A stretch of 64,000 nucleotides of DNA from Lewinellaceae bacterium. GTDB lineage: Bacteria; Bacteroidota; Bacteroidia; Chitinophagales; Saprospiraceae. The DNA lies in NCBI GenBank assembly GCA_020636215.1, contig JACJYG010000010.1:372001-436000 (forward strand), given 5' to 3'. Shown in pieces: positions 26,018-34,430 of this stretch. Position 1 is the stretch's first letter; each line of letters starts with the position of its first letter. The translations under genes and the position numbers were made by a program. Under the pieces are notes generated by a model that searched no databases, was not told where the DNA came from, and saw nothing but the letters and a program-made list of their open reading frames with translations.

Positions 26018-26908
26018 ATGCGAATCACTTTATTTTTCGCTGCTATAATCGCCCTCGCTTTGGCTTCCTGCCAAAAGGAAGGCAAACGGCTCAAAACCTC
26101 CAACGGGTATGAGTACGTCAACCATACCAATGTAGACGGCGCTTTGCCACAGCCTGGAGACTATGTGTATTTCCACGCTCAGATGCGGAATGCCGACTCG
26201 GTTCTTTTTTCCAGCCGGGTCCAGTCAAAGCCGCCTTTCCTGCAGATCCCTGTGGATAGCGACCCTAACCGCCGCGTTTCACCAGTAGAAGATGTGCTGA
26301 AACTCATGCGGGTGGGGGATAGTGTTACGATATTCATCAATATTGACACACTGCCTAGCAAACCACGCGGTTTTGAGAATGCCAGTGAAATGCTTTACGA
26401 CGTGGTGTTGCTGGAGATCAAGTCAGCGGACCAATTCATGCAGGAGTCCCAGAAAGCTCAGGCTGAAGCAGAGGAAATAGCAGCGACTACCAGAGCCAGG
26501 GCAGAGGAAGTAGCTGCTTTTGCTCAGGAAACCCTGAAAAAATACAAGTCAGGCGCCCTGAAGGATGAAATAAAGGAAACAGCCGATGGCTTGAAGTACG
26601 TTATCCATGAGGAGGGTTCCGGCCCCCAGGCTCAGGCGAATAATGTGGTGGTAGTCCAGTATTACGGTATGCTCACCGATGGGACGATGTTCGATAACTC
26701 CTTCGATCAGGGCTCTCCAATCTCCTTCCCCCTGGGGCAGGGTAGGGTCATTCCCGGATGGGATGAAGGGCTCGCCCTTCTGAAAAAAGGCGCTAAGGCT
26801 ACCTTGTTTATCCCGTACCAACTGGCTTACGGCGAAGAAGGCCGCCCTCCAGTAATCCCGGAAAAGGCCGAGCTGGTCTTTTACGTGGAATTGGCAGACG
26901 TCCAGTAA
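26018..26908 (+). CDS. FKBP-type peptidyl-prolyl isomerase lipoprotein
   Basis: Envelope prolyl isomerase. The lipobox LALASC gives Cys18. A first FKBP-like region (about 40-135) is degenerate; a charged Ala/Glu helical linker (about 137-180) leads to a second, canonical FKBP domain (about 190-296) with VVVQYYGMLTDGTMFDNSFD, PISFPLGQGRVIPGWDEGL and FIPYQLAYGEEG. The double layout resembles FkpA/Mip-like folding factors, in which the N-terminal part gives dimerisation or chaperone function. A very strong terminator follows 18 bp after the stop. Confidence 0.92.
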   Translation: MRITLFFAAIIALALASCQKEGKRLKTSNGYEYVNHTNVDGALPQPGDYVYFHAQMRNADSVLFSSRVQSKPPFLQIPVDSDPNRRVSPVEDVLKLMRVGDSVTIFINIDTLPSKPRGFENASEMLYDVVLLEIKSADQFMQESQKAQAEAEEIAATTRARAEEVAAFAQETLKKYKSGALKDEIKETADGLKYVIHEEGSGPQAQANNVVVVQYYGMLTDGTMFDNSFDQGSPISFPLGQGRVIPGWDEGLALLKKGAKATLFIPYQLAYGEEGRPPVIPEKAELVFYVELADVQ

Positions 26909-26926
26909 TAGTAGCCTTTAAGGCTT

Positions 26927-26971
26927 CCGGGGGGGCGGGATGGAATTTTCCGCCCCCCCGGATTGTTTTAC
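26927..26971 (+). terminator. GC-rich intrinsic terminator after the FKBP gene
   Basis: A perfect 12-bp GC stem (26927-26938 with 26950-26961) with an 11-base loop, then ATTGTTTTA. The stem is seven G-C pairs in a row plus flanking CCGG-type ends. Confidence 0.92.
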
Positions 26972-26999
26972 CTTCGGGTATTTTCCGTTTTTATCTTTT

Positions 27000-27048
27000 G
27001 GGCAGCTCGCTGCCCTCATTTTTAAACCAGGGCGATTATCTTTCGCCC
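27000..27048 (+). promoter_or_regulatory. Two hairpins in the prfB leader
   Basis: GGGCAG-CTCG-CTGCCC (about 27000-27015), followed by TCATTTTTA, could be an attenuator or a second terminator. GGGCGA/TCGCCC (27030-27035 with 27043-27048) encloses TTATCTT, close to a -7 box. Both lie within 70 bp of the prfB start. Function is not known. Confidence 0.4.
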
Positions 27049-27067
27049 GAAAACAAAGGAGGGTTGT

Positions 27068-28154
27068 ATGACTCTTGATCAATTGAAGGAGCTGAAGAAC
27101 AGGCTCCTCGTCTTAAGGAGGTATCTTTGACGTCGATAACCGCTTAATCCAGATCGACGAAAAAGAACAGCTTTCGCTAAACCCCAACTTTTGGGATGAT
27201 CCCGTCAAGGCGGAATCCACGCTTAAAGAGCTGAAAAGCCACAAGAAATGGATTCAAACTTTTGAAACAGTTAAAGCCGTCATCGAAGACACTGAGGTGC
27301 TTTTTGATTTTTTCCGGGAAGGCGAAGGCACGGAAGAAGAAGTAGACGCTAAATTTGAAGAAGCCGTCGCGGCTGTGGAAGACCTCGAATTCCATTCTAC
27401 CCTGAATAAACCTGAGGACGAGCTCAGTGCTATTGTTGAGATCAATTCAGGGGCCGGGGGAACCGAGGCTTGCGATTGGTCAGCCATGCTCCTGCGCATG
27501 TATGTAATGTGGGCGGAGCGGCAGGGATATAAAGTATCGGAACTCAATCGCCAGGATGGTGATGTGGCCGGTATCCGGTCGGTGTCTCTTGAGATCGACG
27601 GCGACTTTGCCTATGGGCTGCTCAAGGGCGAAAATGGCGTACACCGATTAGTACGCATTAGCCCTTTTAATTCCCAGGGCAAACGCATGACCTCTTTCTC
27701 CTCCGTGTTCGTGCATCCAATGGTGGACGACCGCATCGAGGTGGAAGTCAACCCTGCCGACCTGGATTGGGACACCTTCCGCTCCAGTGGGGCAGGGGGG
27801 CAGCACGTAAACAAAACAGAATCTGCGGTGCGCGTCCGGCACCTACCAACTGGTATTGTTGTGGAATGCCAGCAGGAACGCTCCCAGCATATGAACCGGG
27901 ATAAGGCTATACAAATGCTGAAATCCCGAATTTATGAGATGGAGTTAGCGAAGCAATTGAAGGAAAAGGAGAAAGTTGAGGCCTCCAAGATGAAAAATGA
28001 ATGGGGCTCGCAGATCCGCAGTTATGTGTTGGACGACCGGCGGGTTAAGGACCACCGGACGAATTACCAGACCAGCCAGACTGATGCCGTTCTGGATGGC
28101 TATATCGATGAATTTCTGAAGGCTTTTCTGATGAATAGTGCCGTGGAAAGCTAA
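27068..28154 (+). CDS. prfB: Peptide chain release factor 2, programmed +1 frameshift
   Basis: RF2 ends translation at UGA and UAA. The gene is read in two frames: 20 codons from the ATG at 27068 to an in-frame TGA at 27128-27130, then, after a +1 shift, from GAC at 27129 to the stop at 28154, giving about 361 residues. The shift site has AGGAGG, TAT, CTT, TGA, C in the classical order. The SPF anticodon tripeptide (RISPFNSQGK) and the catalytic GGQ (SSGAGGQHVNKTESAVR) are present. Start choice is fixed by a strong AAAGGAGGG site 7-8 bp before the ATG, unusual in this phylum. A membrane-protein gene starts 2 bp after the stop and may be coupled. Confidence 0.95.
27116..27131 (+). promoter_or_regulatory. 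RF2 programmed frameshift site
   Basis: AGGAGG (27116-27121), then TAT CTT TGA C. The internal Shine-Dalgarno sequence and slippery CTT before the in-frame UGA are the known autoregulatory arrangement: low RF2 favours the shift, and high RF2 ends translation after 20 codons. Confidence 0.95.
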
Positions 28155-28156
28155 TT

Positions 28157-29011
28157 ATGGGACAATCTCGCCTATTTTACTTTGTTCAGTGGTCCGCTAT
28201 CGCTGTTTTTGTTGGCAGGGGCTGGCAACACGTCTACTGGGAGGCCCCTTACCGGGCTCTGTTGTGGGACGAAGAATGGATGAAATGGTTGGTGGAGGGC
28301 CTATTGGGGATGGAGTGGCGGGTTTACGCAAGTAGCCCTGTTGTTGATCAGAGTATTGAGCACCTGATTACCCTCACCGGTGTTTTTTATTTTCTCTGCG
28401 CAGTAACAGCACTTTTTATTAAGCGGCTGGGCCGGGCCGGGCGGGTAGTGCTCTATCTGGGCAGCCTTAATCTTATTTTCCTGGCAGCGCTTTATTGTAA
28501 GGAGAAGTTCTTTTTTGCCGGCCAGTTTTTTGAATACACCCTCCAGTGGAGCGCCCCGGTTTTCCTGGCCGTCCTTGCCCGAAAGGAGGTAGTGGGGCCC
28601 CGGCTTTTCTTTTGGATGAAAATAGCCATTGCGCTTACTTTTACCTGTCATGGCCTTTACGCCATCGGGTATTATCCGAGGCCCGGTAATTTCATGGAAA
28701 TGGTGATGAACATCCTGCCACTTCAGGAAGCGGGCGCCCGGCATTTTCTCATTGCGGCAGGGGTGTTGGATTTCCTGGCCAGCATTCTGCTCTTCTGGCC
28801 CTGGCGAGTATCCCGGCTGGCCCTGGCTTATACGGCGCTATGGGGTTTTGCGACGACAATGGCGCGGCTGTTGGCCTATTTCCATTGGGTTTACTGGGAT
28901 ACCTGGCTGGAACAGGGGCTACAGGAAGTACTGATTCGCTTTCCTCATTTTCTTATTCCTGCGGGCTTATTAGCCTATTTCTGGCCTCGTCGGAATGAGG
29001 CTGCTGCATAG
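28157..29011 (+). CDS. Polytopic membrane protein of unknown function
   Basis: A 284-residue integral membrane protein with about seven hydrophobic helices, starting in YFVQWSAIAVFVG. Many aromatic residues and a GLYAIGYYPRPGNFMEMVM stretch are notable. I do not recognise the family. The ATG is 2 bp after the prfB stop (TAA-TT-ATG), which suggests translational coupling to prfB, but nothing links it to translation. It converges on the sugar-kinase gene. Confidence 0.75.
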   Translation: MGQSRLFYFVQWSAIAVFVGRGWQHVYWEAPYRALLWDEEWMKWLVEGLLGMEWRVYASSPVVDQSIEHLITLTGVFYFLCAVTALFIKRLGRAGRVVLYLGSLNLIFLAALYCKEKFFFAGQFFEYTLQWSAPVFLAVLARKEVVGPRLFFWMKIAIALTFTCHGLYAIGYYPRPGNFMEMVMNILPLQEAGARHFLIAAGVLDFLASILLFWPWRVSRLALAYTALWGFATTMARLLAYFHWVYWDTWLEQGLQEVLIRFPHFLIPAGLLAYFWPRRNEAAA

Positions 29012-29054
29012 CCGGGATTTCAGTGCCATTGCGCCGGTTTATGCCTGGCCTGCG

Positions 29055-29912
29055 TCAGCGGTCCGATTCGGCCTGCCCGGCCTGGTGGAAATGGAGGAGT
29101 TTATCGATCGGTTTTTGTATAAAAATTCCTGGCTTCATAGATCGCTCTTCCAGGACAACTCTGATGATATTCTGGAAATAAAAAGCGACGGATCCGATGA
29201 AATGTATGGGAAGAGAGAGATGGTAGTTATACTTGCGCACATGGCGGTCGATAAATTCGGAGAAGGAATTGTACAGCAGGCGCTGAAAGAAGGGATGGGC
29301 CTTGTGCTCATTCATTAAGCGTGTAAAAGACGCCAGATAGACATTGGGAGTGTCTTCTCCATAGATATGGTCCAGCATCGCCTGTTTGCCACCGGGGTAT
29401 TCCTGGTCGACCACCTCCTTGAGGGCTGCCGGTAATTCCCGGTAAAAATAAGCCCGGATGAGGGCTTTCCCCAGGTGGGTGCCGCTGCCTTCGTCTCCCA
29501 GCAGATAGCCCAGGTTAGTCACGTTGTCCACTACATCCTGCCCGTCATACCGACAGGAATTGGAACCCGTGCCAAGAATACAGGCAATTCCGGCATTTTT
29601 ACCACAGGTTGCCCTGGCGGCGCCCAATAAGTCGTGTTCTACTTCCACTCTGGCATTGACGAACACACGGACCAAAGCATCACGAACCACACTTTTTAAG
29701 TTGGCATCCCAACAACCTGCACCGTAATAGAATACTTTGTCTACCTGATGTTTGGCCGGGATCGATTCGAAAGCCTTCTGCACCTCTTCAAGAATGTGCT
29801 CCGTAGAGTGGAATACCGGGTTGAACCCCATAGTACTAAGGCTTTGTATTTCCTGCCCTTCCACGATCTTCCAATCGGCTTTGGTGGACCCACTGTCAAC
29901 AACTACAAACAT
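29055..29912 (-). CDS. BadF/BadG-type sugar kinase (N-acetylglucosamine kinase-like)
   Basis: ASKHA-fold kinase, probably phosphorylating N-acetylglucosamine from cell-wall or chitin turnover; substrate is inference. The phosphate-1 motif VVDSGSTKADWKIV, the adenosine-type CILGTGSNSC and GDEGSGTHLG are clear. The 285-residue length fits. The start is the ATG at 29912 (MFVVVDSG), placing the phosphate motif at the very N-terminus. Its promoter region carries a TACCTTTG box and an inverted repeat. Confidence 0.87.
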   Translation of the reverse strand: MFVVVDSGSTKADWKIVEGQEIQSLSTMGFNPVFHSTEHILEEVQKAFESIPAKHQVDKVFYYGAGCWDANLKSVVRDALVRVFVNARVEVEHDLLGAARATCGKNAGIACILGTGSNSCRYDGQDVVDNVTNLGYLLGDEGSGTHLGKALIRAYFYRELPAALKEVVDQEYPGGKQAMLDHIYGEDTPNVYLASFTRLMNEHKAHPFFQRLLYNSFSEFIDRHVRKYNYHLSLPIHFIGSVAFYFQNIIRVVLEERSMKPGIFIQKPIDKLLHFHQAGQAESDR

Positions 29913-29933
29913 AGCGCCATTTTGATTGTGGCT

Positions 29934-29964
29934 CAAAGGTAGTGTAATTTTGACACTAACTAAA
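29934..29964 (-). promoter_or_regulatory. Promoter with inverted repeat in its spacer
   Basis: On the minus strand, TTTA, 19 bp, TACCTTTG (-7 at 29934-29941), a near-complete Bacteroidota promoter for the sugar kinase. Within the spacer lie AGTGT and ACACT arms (29941-29945, 29953-29957), a possible operator. Confidence 0.5.
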
Positions 29965-29999
29965 AGGAATTTCCCGAAAAAGGGGAGAAGGGAGGGGGG

Positions 30000-30038
30000 C
30001 TGCTGAGGATGCTCCCTTCAGGAGGGCATCCTCAGCAG
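30000..30038 (-). terminator. Hairpin after the aminotransferase gene
   Basis: A 13-bp perfect stem (30000-30012 with 30026-30038, CTGCTGAGGATGC type) lies 18 bp past the stop of the minus-strand aminotransferase. Its tail on that strand is C/T-rich and then TTTTTC, so U-run quality is moderate. Confidence 0.7.
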
Positions 30039-30056
30039 TAATGTTGCCAGGGTGGC

Positions 30057-31265
30057 TCAGGAAAGTTGCCGGATGGCTTCTCCGATCCGCCGGATGGCTT
30101 CCCGCAACTCCTTTTCGGAAGCTGCGTAGGAGATCCGGAAGCAATTGTCAGCGCCAAATGCCGAACCCGAAACCACTGCGACATGAGCGCTATGCAGCAG
30201 ATATTCACTAAAATCATCCGCATTTCGGATCGTCATCTCTCCGGTGCCTTTACCAAAGAGTTCACTGATGTCCGGAAATATATAGAATGCGCCTTTCGGT
30301 TTATTGACCTTCACACCCGGGATCTGGCTAAGGAGTTCGATCACCAAATCGCGGCGCTGACGGAAGGCTTCCCGCATTTCATAAGTAGGGGACATATCGG
30401 AAAGTAAGGCATGAGCAGCAGCTTTCTGGCCAAAAGAAGTTGCTCCGGAAGTGAACTGCCCCTGCATCTTTGAACAGGCGTCGGCGATCCAGTCAGGGGC
30501 CCCAATGTAACCGAGGCGCCAACCGGTCATAGCAAAGCCTTTGGAAAAACCGTTAACTGTAGCGGTCCGGTCCTTTACGCTGGGAATAGCCCCGATGCTG
30601 GCGTGTTTATCTGTGAAGTTGATATATTCGTAGATCTCATCGGAAATGATGTAGATGCCCTCATGGCGAGCAATTACATCGGCGATAGCCTGAAGTTCTT
30701 CGTAGGTATATACGGAGCCGGTTGGGTTGCAGGGAGAGGAAAACAAGAGGAGGCGGGTACGATCGGTAATAGCGTTTTCCACCTGAGCGGCGGTAGCTTT
30801 GTAATCCTGTTCAATACCGGCATAGACCATAACGGGAACACCGCCCGCCAGCTTGACGATCTCGGAATAGGATACCCAGTACGGAGAAAGGATGATGACC
30901 TCATCGCCTTCATCTAACAAGGAAAGCGCCAGGTTGGCAATAGATTGCTTGGCGCCGTTGGATACCACAATTTGGTGGAGGCCAAAATCCAGGCCATTGT
31001 CCCGTTTGAATTTTTCCTGAATAGCTTTGCGCAATTCCACCAGGCCGGGTACTGGTGTGTATTTGGTATACCCATCATCCAGGGCTTTTTTTGCCGCTTC
31101 TTTGATATGGCTGGGGGTGTCAAAATCGGGTTCCCCGAGGCTGAGGCTGATCACATCATGGCCGAGGGCAGCCAGGTCGCGCGCCAATTGGGCCATTTTG
31201 ATGGTTGCAGATTCCTCCATTTGCTGAATCCGCTGAGAAAGGTGCCGAATACTAGCCGTAGACAT
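30057..31265 (-). CDS. Class I pyridoxal-phosphate aminotransferase (aspartate type)
   Basis: PLP enzyme of fold type I, about 402 residues. Signatures are SLSLGEPDFDTP, YTPVPGLVELRKAI, SSPCNPTGSVYT, and the PLP Lys in VNGFSKGFAMTGWRLGYIG; the C-terminal GADNCFRISYAA holds the Arg that binds the substrate carboxylate. It most resembles the bacterial AspC/AAT-Ib group (aspartate, sometimes prephenate). Substrate is inferred. A TACTTTTG box lies at 31321-31328 on the minus strand. It is divergent from the GT-C/TPR gene. Confidence 0.9.
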   Translation of the reverse strand: MSTASIRHLSQRIQQMEESATIKMAQLARDLAALGHDVISLSLGEPDFDTPSHIKEAAKKALDDGYTKYTPVPGLVELRKAIQEKFKRDNGLDFGLHQIVVSNGAKQSIANLALSLLDEGDEVIILSPYWVSYSEIVKLAGGVPVMVYAGIEQDYKATAAQVENAITDRTRLLLFSSPCNPTGSVYTYEELQAIADVIARHEGIYIISDEIYEYINFTDKHASIGAIPSVKDRTATVNGFSKGFAMTGWRLGYIGAPDWIADACSKMQGQFTSGATSFGQKAAAHALLSDMSPTYEMREAFRQRRDLVIELLSQIPGVKVNKPKGAFYIFPDISELFGKGTGEMTIRNADDFSEYLLHSAHVAVVSGSAFGADNCFRISYAASEKELREAIRRIGEAIRQLS

Positions 31266-31320
31266 GTTCCAATCAGTTTTGGTGACGGAAGAAAATCATT
31301 TTTTGATCACAACTCGGCTG

Positions 31321-31328
31321 CAAAAGTA
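31321..31328 (-). promoter_or_regulatory. -7 element for the aminotransferase
   Basis: Reads TACTTTTG on the minus strand, 55 bp before the ATG. No TTTG at the standard distance was seen. Confidence 0.45.
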
Positions 31329-31391
31329 GGATTTTTGAGAAGCATGTGCACTTTTTTTTTCTATATTCGGCACCAAACTCGAAGGGCATTC

Positions 31392-33611
31392 ATGAGTAAG
31401 CAAAAAAAGAGAACACCCAAAAGGAAAGATGGAGCACCCCAGGCCGCCGGCCCGGCAGTGGCGCCAGCAGTTGTCCGGGCCAAACCTAAGGATACTATTA
31501 CATCTCCGCTGGACCCGTTATACAAAAAGATATTTTTGTTTTCGACTATTGGTATGCTATTGGTAACCATTCTATTGGCATTGGGTAGCGGAATCAATGG
31601 CGATGACGAATATCAGTTCGATTATTCTGAAAAGCTGGTCAATTATTATACTTCAATGGGTGCGGATACGGCTGCGCTATACATTGAAAAGGGCAATATG
31701 CACTTCTACGGCGGCTTTTTTGACCTGGCCACCGGCCTGGTGAACCGGGCGTTGGGGTTCGATGAATTCGACCAGGGCTATCACGATGTCCGTCATATCT
31801 TTAATGCTATTATGGGTTTGCTGGCGATGTTATTTGTTGGCTTGCTGGCAAAGGAAATTGCCGGGTGGAGAGCCGGCATCCTGGCATTGTGGATAATTTT
31901 CCTATCGCCCCGTTTTTTAGGGCACTCCCTGATGAACCCCAAGGATATCCCTTTTGCTGCGGGCTTTGCGGTGGCTACCTATTATATGGTGTTGGTGTTG
32001 AAATCCATGCCCCGGCCGAATTGGAAAACAGTGCTGGGCTTGAGCATGGGGATAGCATTGGCCCTGGCTACGCGGGCGGGTGGCTTGCTGCTCATCGCCT
32101 ATCTCTTTCTATTTGCCGGGCTGGACTTCCTGATGAAGTATGGCATCAGAGGTGTTGTGGTGGAAAAAGAGGCCTTAATCCGATACCTGGGGTATATTCT
32201 GGGTATATCCCTGATGGGGTATATCCTGGCAATCCTCACCTGGCCTGCGGCCCTGGCCGACCCCATCCGGCATCCCCTTAATGCGCTTACGGAGTTTTCG
32301 AAATTAGGCGTTAAAATACGGCTTCTCTTCATGGGGGATAACGTTCTTTCGGACGACACCGCCTGGTACTATCCAATCCTCTGGATCATCAAAACTATTC
32401 CGCTATTTGTATTGGCCGGGCTGGCGGGGAGCTTGTTGATCCTTCCTGCCATGTTGAAGCGGTACAATACCATGGCTGTTTCTTTAGTGTATTTCGCCGC
32501 CATCTTTCCGATAATATATGTCATTTATAAAAACTCCATCCTGCACGACGGCTGGCGCCACCTGATGTTCGTGTATCCCAGTATGGCCGTCATTGCCGCC
32601 TTGTTTTGGGTTACTCTGGAGTATTTATTCAAGGAGCGGAAGGCGCTGAAATACGCCCTCTATGGCGTATTGGGGCTTCTGGCTGTCGACTCGGTGCTTT
32701 TCATCGTACGCAATCCGCACTACCCTTACGTCTATTTTAATCCGATTGGCGGGGGCATTAAAGGGGCATTCGGCTATTACGAAACCGATTACTGGGGTGT
32801 TTCAGTCAAACAGGCTATCGACTGGCTGGACAAAGAGGGCATCATCAGCCCCAATATGCAGGATACGGTAGTGCTGGGCACCACTTTTTACTATAATGTT
32901 AGCCGCCAAACCCGGCGTAAATACAATGGCAAGGTTAAAGTGGCTTACGTTCGCTTCAACACCAGATACAACGAACCCTGGGATTATGGCCTTTTCCCCT
33001 CCCGCTTCATTCGGGGGCCGCACCTTCAGGAAGGCACCTGGCCCAACAGCAGGACAATTCATACGGTCACTGCCAGTGGCGTCCCCATACTGGCTATTGA
33101 AAAGGATGAAGAAAAATACACTTATCGCGGCCAACAGGCCACTAATCAGCAAGACTGGCAGCAGGCGGTGGAGGCATTCAGCCAGGAAGTCAAGGCTCAT
33201 CCTGATAATGAATTGGGATGGGTTGGGTTAGCCAATGCCTACCTCAACCAGCGGGACTTTGACCAGGCGCTCGAAGCCACTCAGCAAGCACTGAAAGTGG
33301 CGCCCGGCACCGAAACGGCCTTGCTGTATGAAGGCCTGGCCTATTTGTATAAAGGCGACGCGGCAAAAGCCCTGGATGCGTTGCAGCGGGCCGTGAAATT
33401 GAATGAAGAATATTATATCGCCTATTATTATATGGGCCTTATCTATGAGCAGGGCCAGGACCCCAGGTCGGCTTATGATAATGCCCTGAAAGCTATTGAA
33501 CAGAACCCGGGTTTCCGCCCGGCTTATGAGATGGCGGCCCGGGCCTTGCGGCAATTAGGGGATGAACAGAATGCGAGAGCATACGAAGAAGCTGCTAAAA
33601 AATTAAAATAA
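31392..33611 (+). CDS. GT-C-like glycosyltransferase fused to TPR repeats
   Basis: A 739-residue protein. A basic N-terminal tail is followed by about 10-12 membrane helices, the first beginning near residue 48. Between helices 1 and 2 lies NGDDEYQFDY, an acidic motif as in GT-C (PMT/ArnT-like) enzymes, and LSPRFLGHSLMNPKDIPFA follows. The soluble C-terminal part (about 585-739) holds TPR repeats, for example WVGLANAYLNQRDFDQALEA and ALLYEGLAYLYKGDAAKALD. It may transfer a lipid-linked sugar to envelope proteins or glycans. The frame stays open far upstream, into the aminotransferase, but the ATG at 31392 gives the natural basic start. The methyltransferase gene begins 3 bp after the stop. 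Confidence 0.82.
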   Translation: MSKQKKRTPKRKDGAPQAAGPAVAPAVVRAKPKDTITSPLDPLYKKIFLFSTIGMLLVTILLALGSGINGDDEYQFDYSEKLVNYYTSMGADTAALYIEKGNMHFYGGFFDLATGLVNRALGFDEFDQGYHDVRHIFNAIMGLLAMLFVGLLAKEIAGWRAGILALWIIFLSPRFLGHSLMNPKDIPFAAGFAVATYYMVLVLKSMPRPNWKTVLGLSMGIALALATRAGGLLLIAYLFLFAGLDFLMKYGIRGVVVEKEALIRYLGYILGISLMGYILAILTWPAALADPIRHPLNALTEFSKLGVKIRLLFMGDNVLSDDTAWYYPILWIIKTIPLFVLAGLAGSLLILPAMLKRYNTMAVSLVYFAAIFPIIYVIYKNSILHDGWRHLMFVYPSMAVIAALFWVTLEYLFKERKALKYALYGVLGLLAVDSVLFIVRNPHYPYVYFNPIGGGIKGAFGYYETDYWGVSVKQAIDWLDKEGIISPNMQDTVVLGTTFYYNVSRQTRRKYNGKVKVAYVRFNTRYNEPWDYGLFPSRFIRGPHLQEGTWPNSRTIHTVTASGVPILAIEKDEEKYTYRGQQATNQQDWQQAVEAFSQEVKAHPDNELGWVGLANAYLNQRDFDQALEATQQALKVAPGTETALLYEGLAYLYKGDAAKALDALQRAVKLNEEYYIAYYYMGLIYEQGQDPRSAYDNALKAIEQNPGFRPAYEMAARALRQLGDEQNARAYEEAAKKLK

Positions 33612-33614
33612 CTC

Positions 33615-34418
33615 ATGAATTACAAATTGTTGTTCCCTACCTACCGGAACAGGTTCCTTTTCATCCGCGAAAATCTGGAACGCTTGTCCCGGGAGCGCAA
33701 ATTTGAACGTGCGCTGAACCTGGGAACCGGCGAAGGTGATTACGATAGCATGATCGCCACACACTGTGGCGAACTGGTGGCCTGCGATATCAACGAACAG
33801 GATATTCAGTACGCCAGGGCCTTAAACCAGGAAGTCCCCAATCTCGAATACCGGGTAGAGGACGCCCTGAATCTCAGTTTTCCTGACAACACTTTTGACC
33901 TGCTCCTTTCGGTTGATGTGATTGAACATGTGGGACAGCCCGAAAGAATGATCGAAGAAGTGGGGCGTATACTTAAACCAGGAGGACTGGCGCTGATCAC
34001 TTTTCCTTCTTTGGAATATCCCATTACTTACGACCCGATTAACCGGATAATGAGTTATTTCACAAACAGGAGGATTGCCCAGGGGGCTTATGCTTTTGGG
34101 CATGAATATCTGGTGTCACCTTCTGATTTTCGGAATTGGTCGGGCCGCAATGGCTTAGCTGTTTTAAAAGAAAAAAATCTGAGCGGGTATCTCATTGCAT
34201 TCCTGGAAATGTATTGGACAGGCTTGATACAGCGTATCTTTAAGGCTAACGCGGGAAACCTTTCCGAACAAAAAAAGCGGAAAACCACCCTTCGGCCCAC
34301 TACTAAAGAACCCCGCCTTACTGTACTGACCGATACTGTTATCCGCCTTGATGAGGTGCTCTTCCAACATGCCAGGCATTCTGTAGGGAAAGGATTTATC
34401 GTTCAGAAAAAAGCTTAA
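33615..34418 (+). CDS. Class I SAM-dependent methyltransferase
   Basis: A 267-residue Rossmann-fold methyltransferase. Motif I is NLGTGEGDYDS, the acidic residue of motif II is in VACDINEQDIQYA, and LLLSVDVIEHV and LKPGGLALITFPS follow, as in the UbiE/methyltransf_11 group. The C-terminal third (about 180-267) is unusual and basic. It starts 3 bp after the GT-C/TPR gene, so the two are almost surely one operon, which points to a glycolipid or glycan substrate; this is inference. Confidence 0.87.
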   Translation: MNYKLLFPTYRNRFLFIRENLERLSRERKFERALNLGTGEGDYDSMIATHCGELVACDINEQDIQYARALNQEVPNLEYRVEDALNLSFPDNTFDLLLSVDVIEHVGQPERMIEEVGRILKPGGLALITFPSLEYPITYDPINRIMSYFTNRRIAQGAYAFGHEYLVSPSDFRNWSGRNGLAVLKEKNLSGYLIAFLEMYWTGLIQRIFKANAGNLSEQKKRKTTLRPTTKEPRLTVLTDTVIRLDEVLFQHARHSVGKGFIVQKKA

Positions 34419-34430
34419 ACTGGATTTGCG

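Noticed and set aside
30945..31391. N-terminal extension of the GT-C/TPR frame
   Set aside because: It runs antisense through the aminotransferase gene and through the promoter region; the ATG at 31392 gives a natural start.
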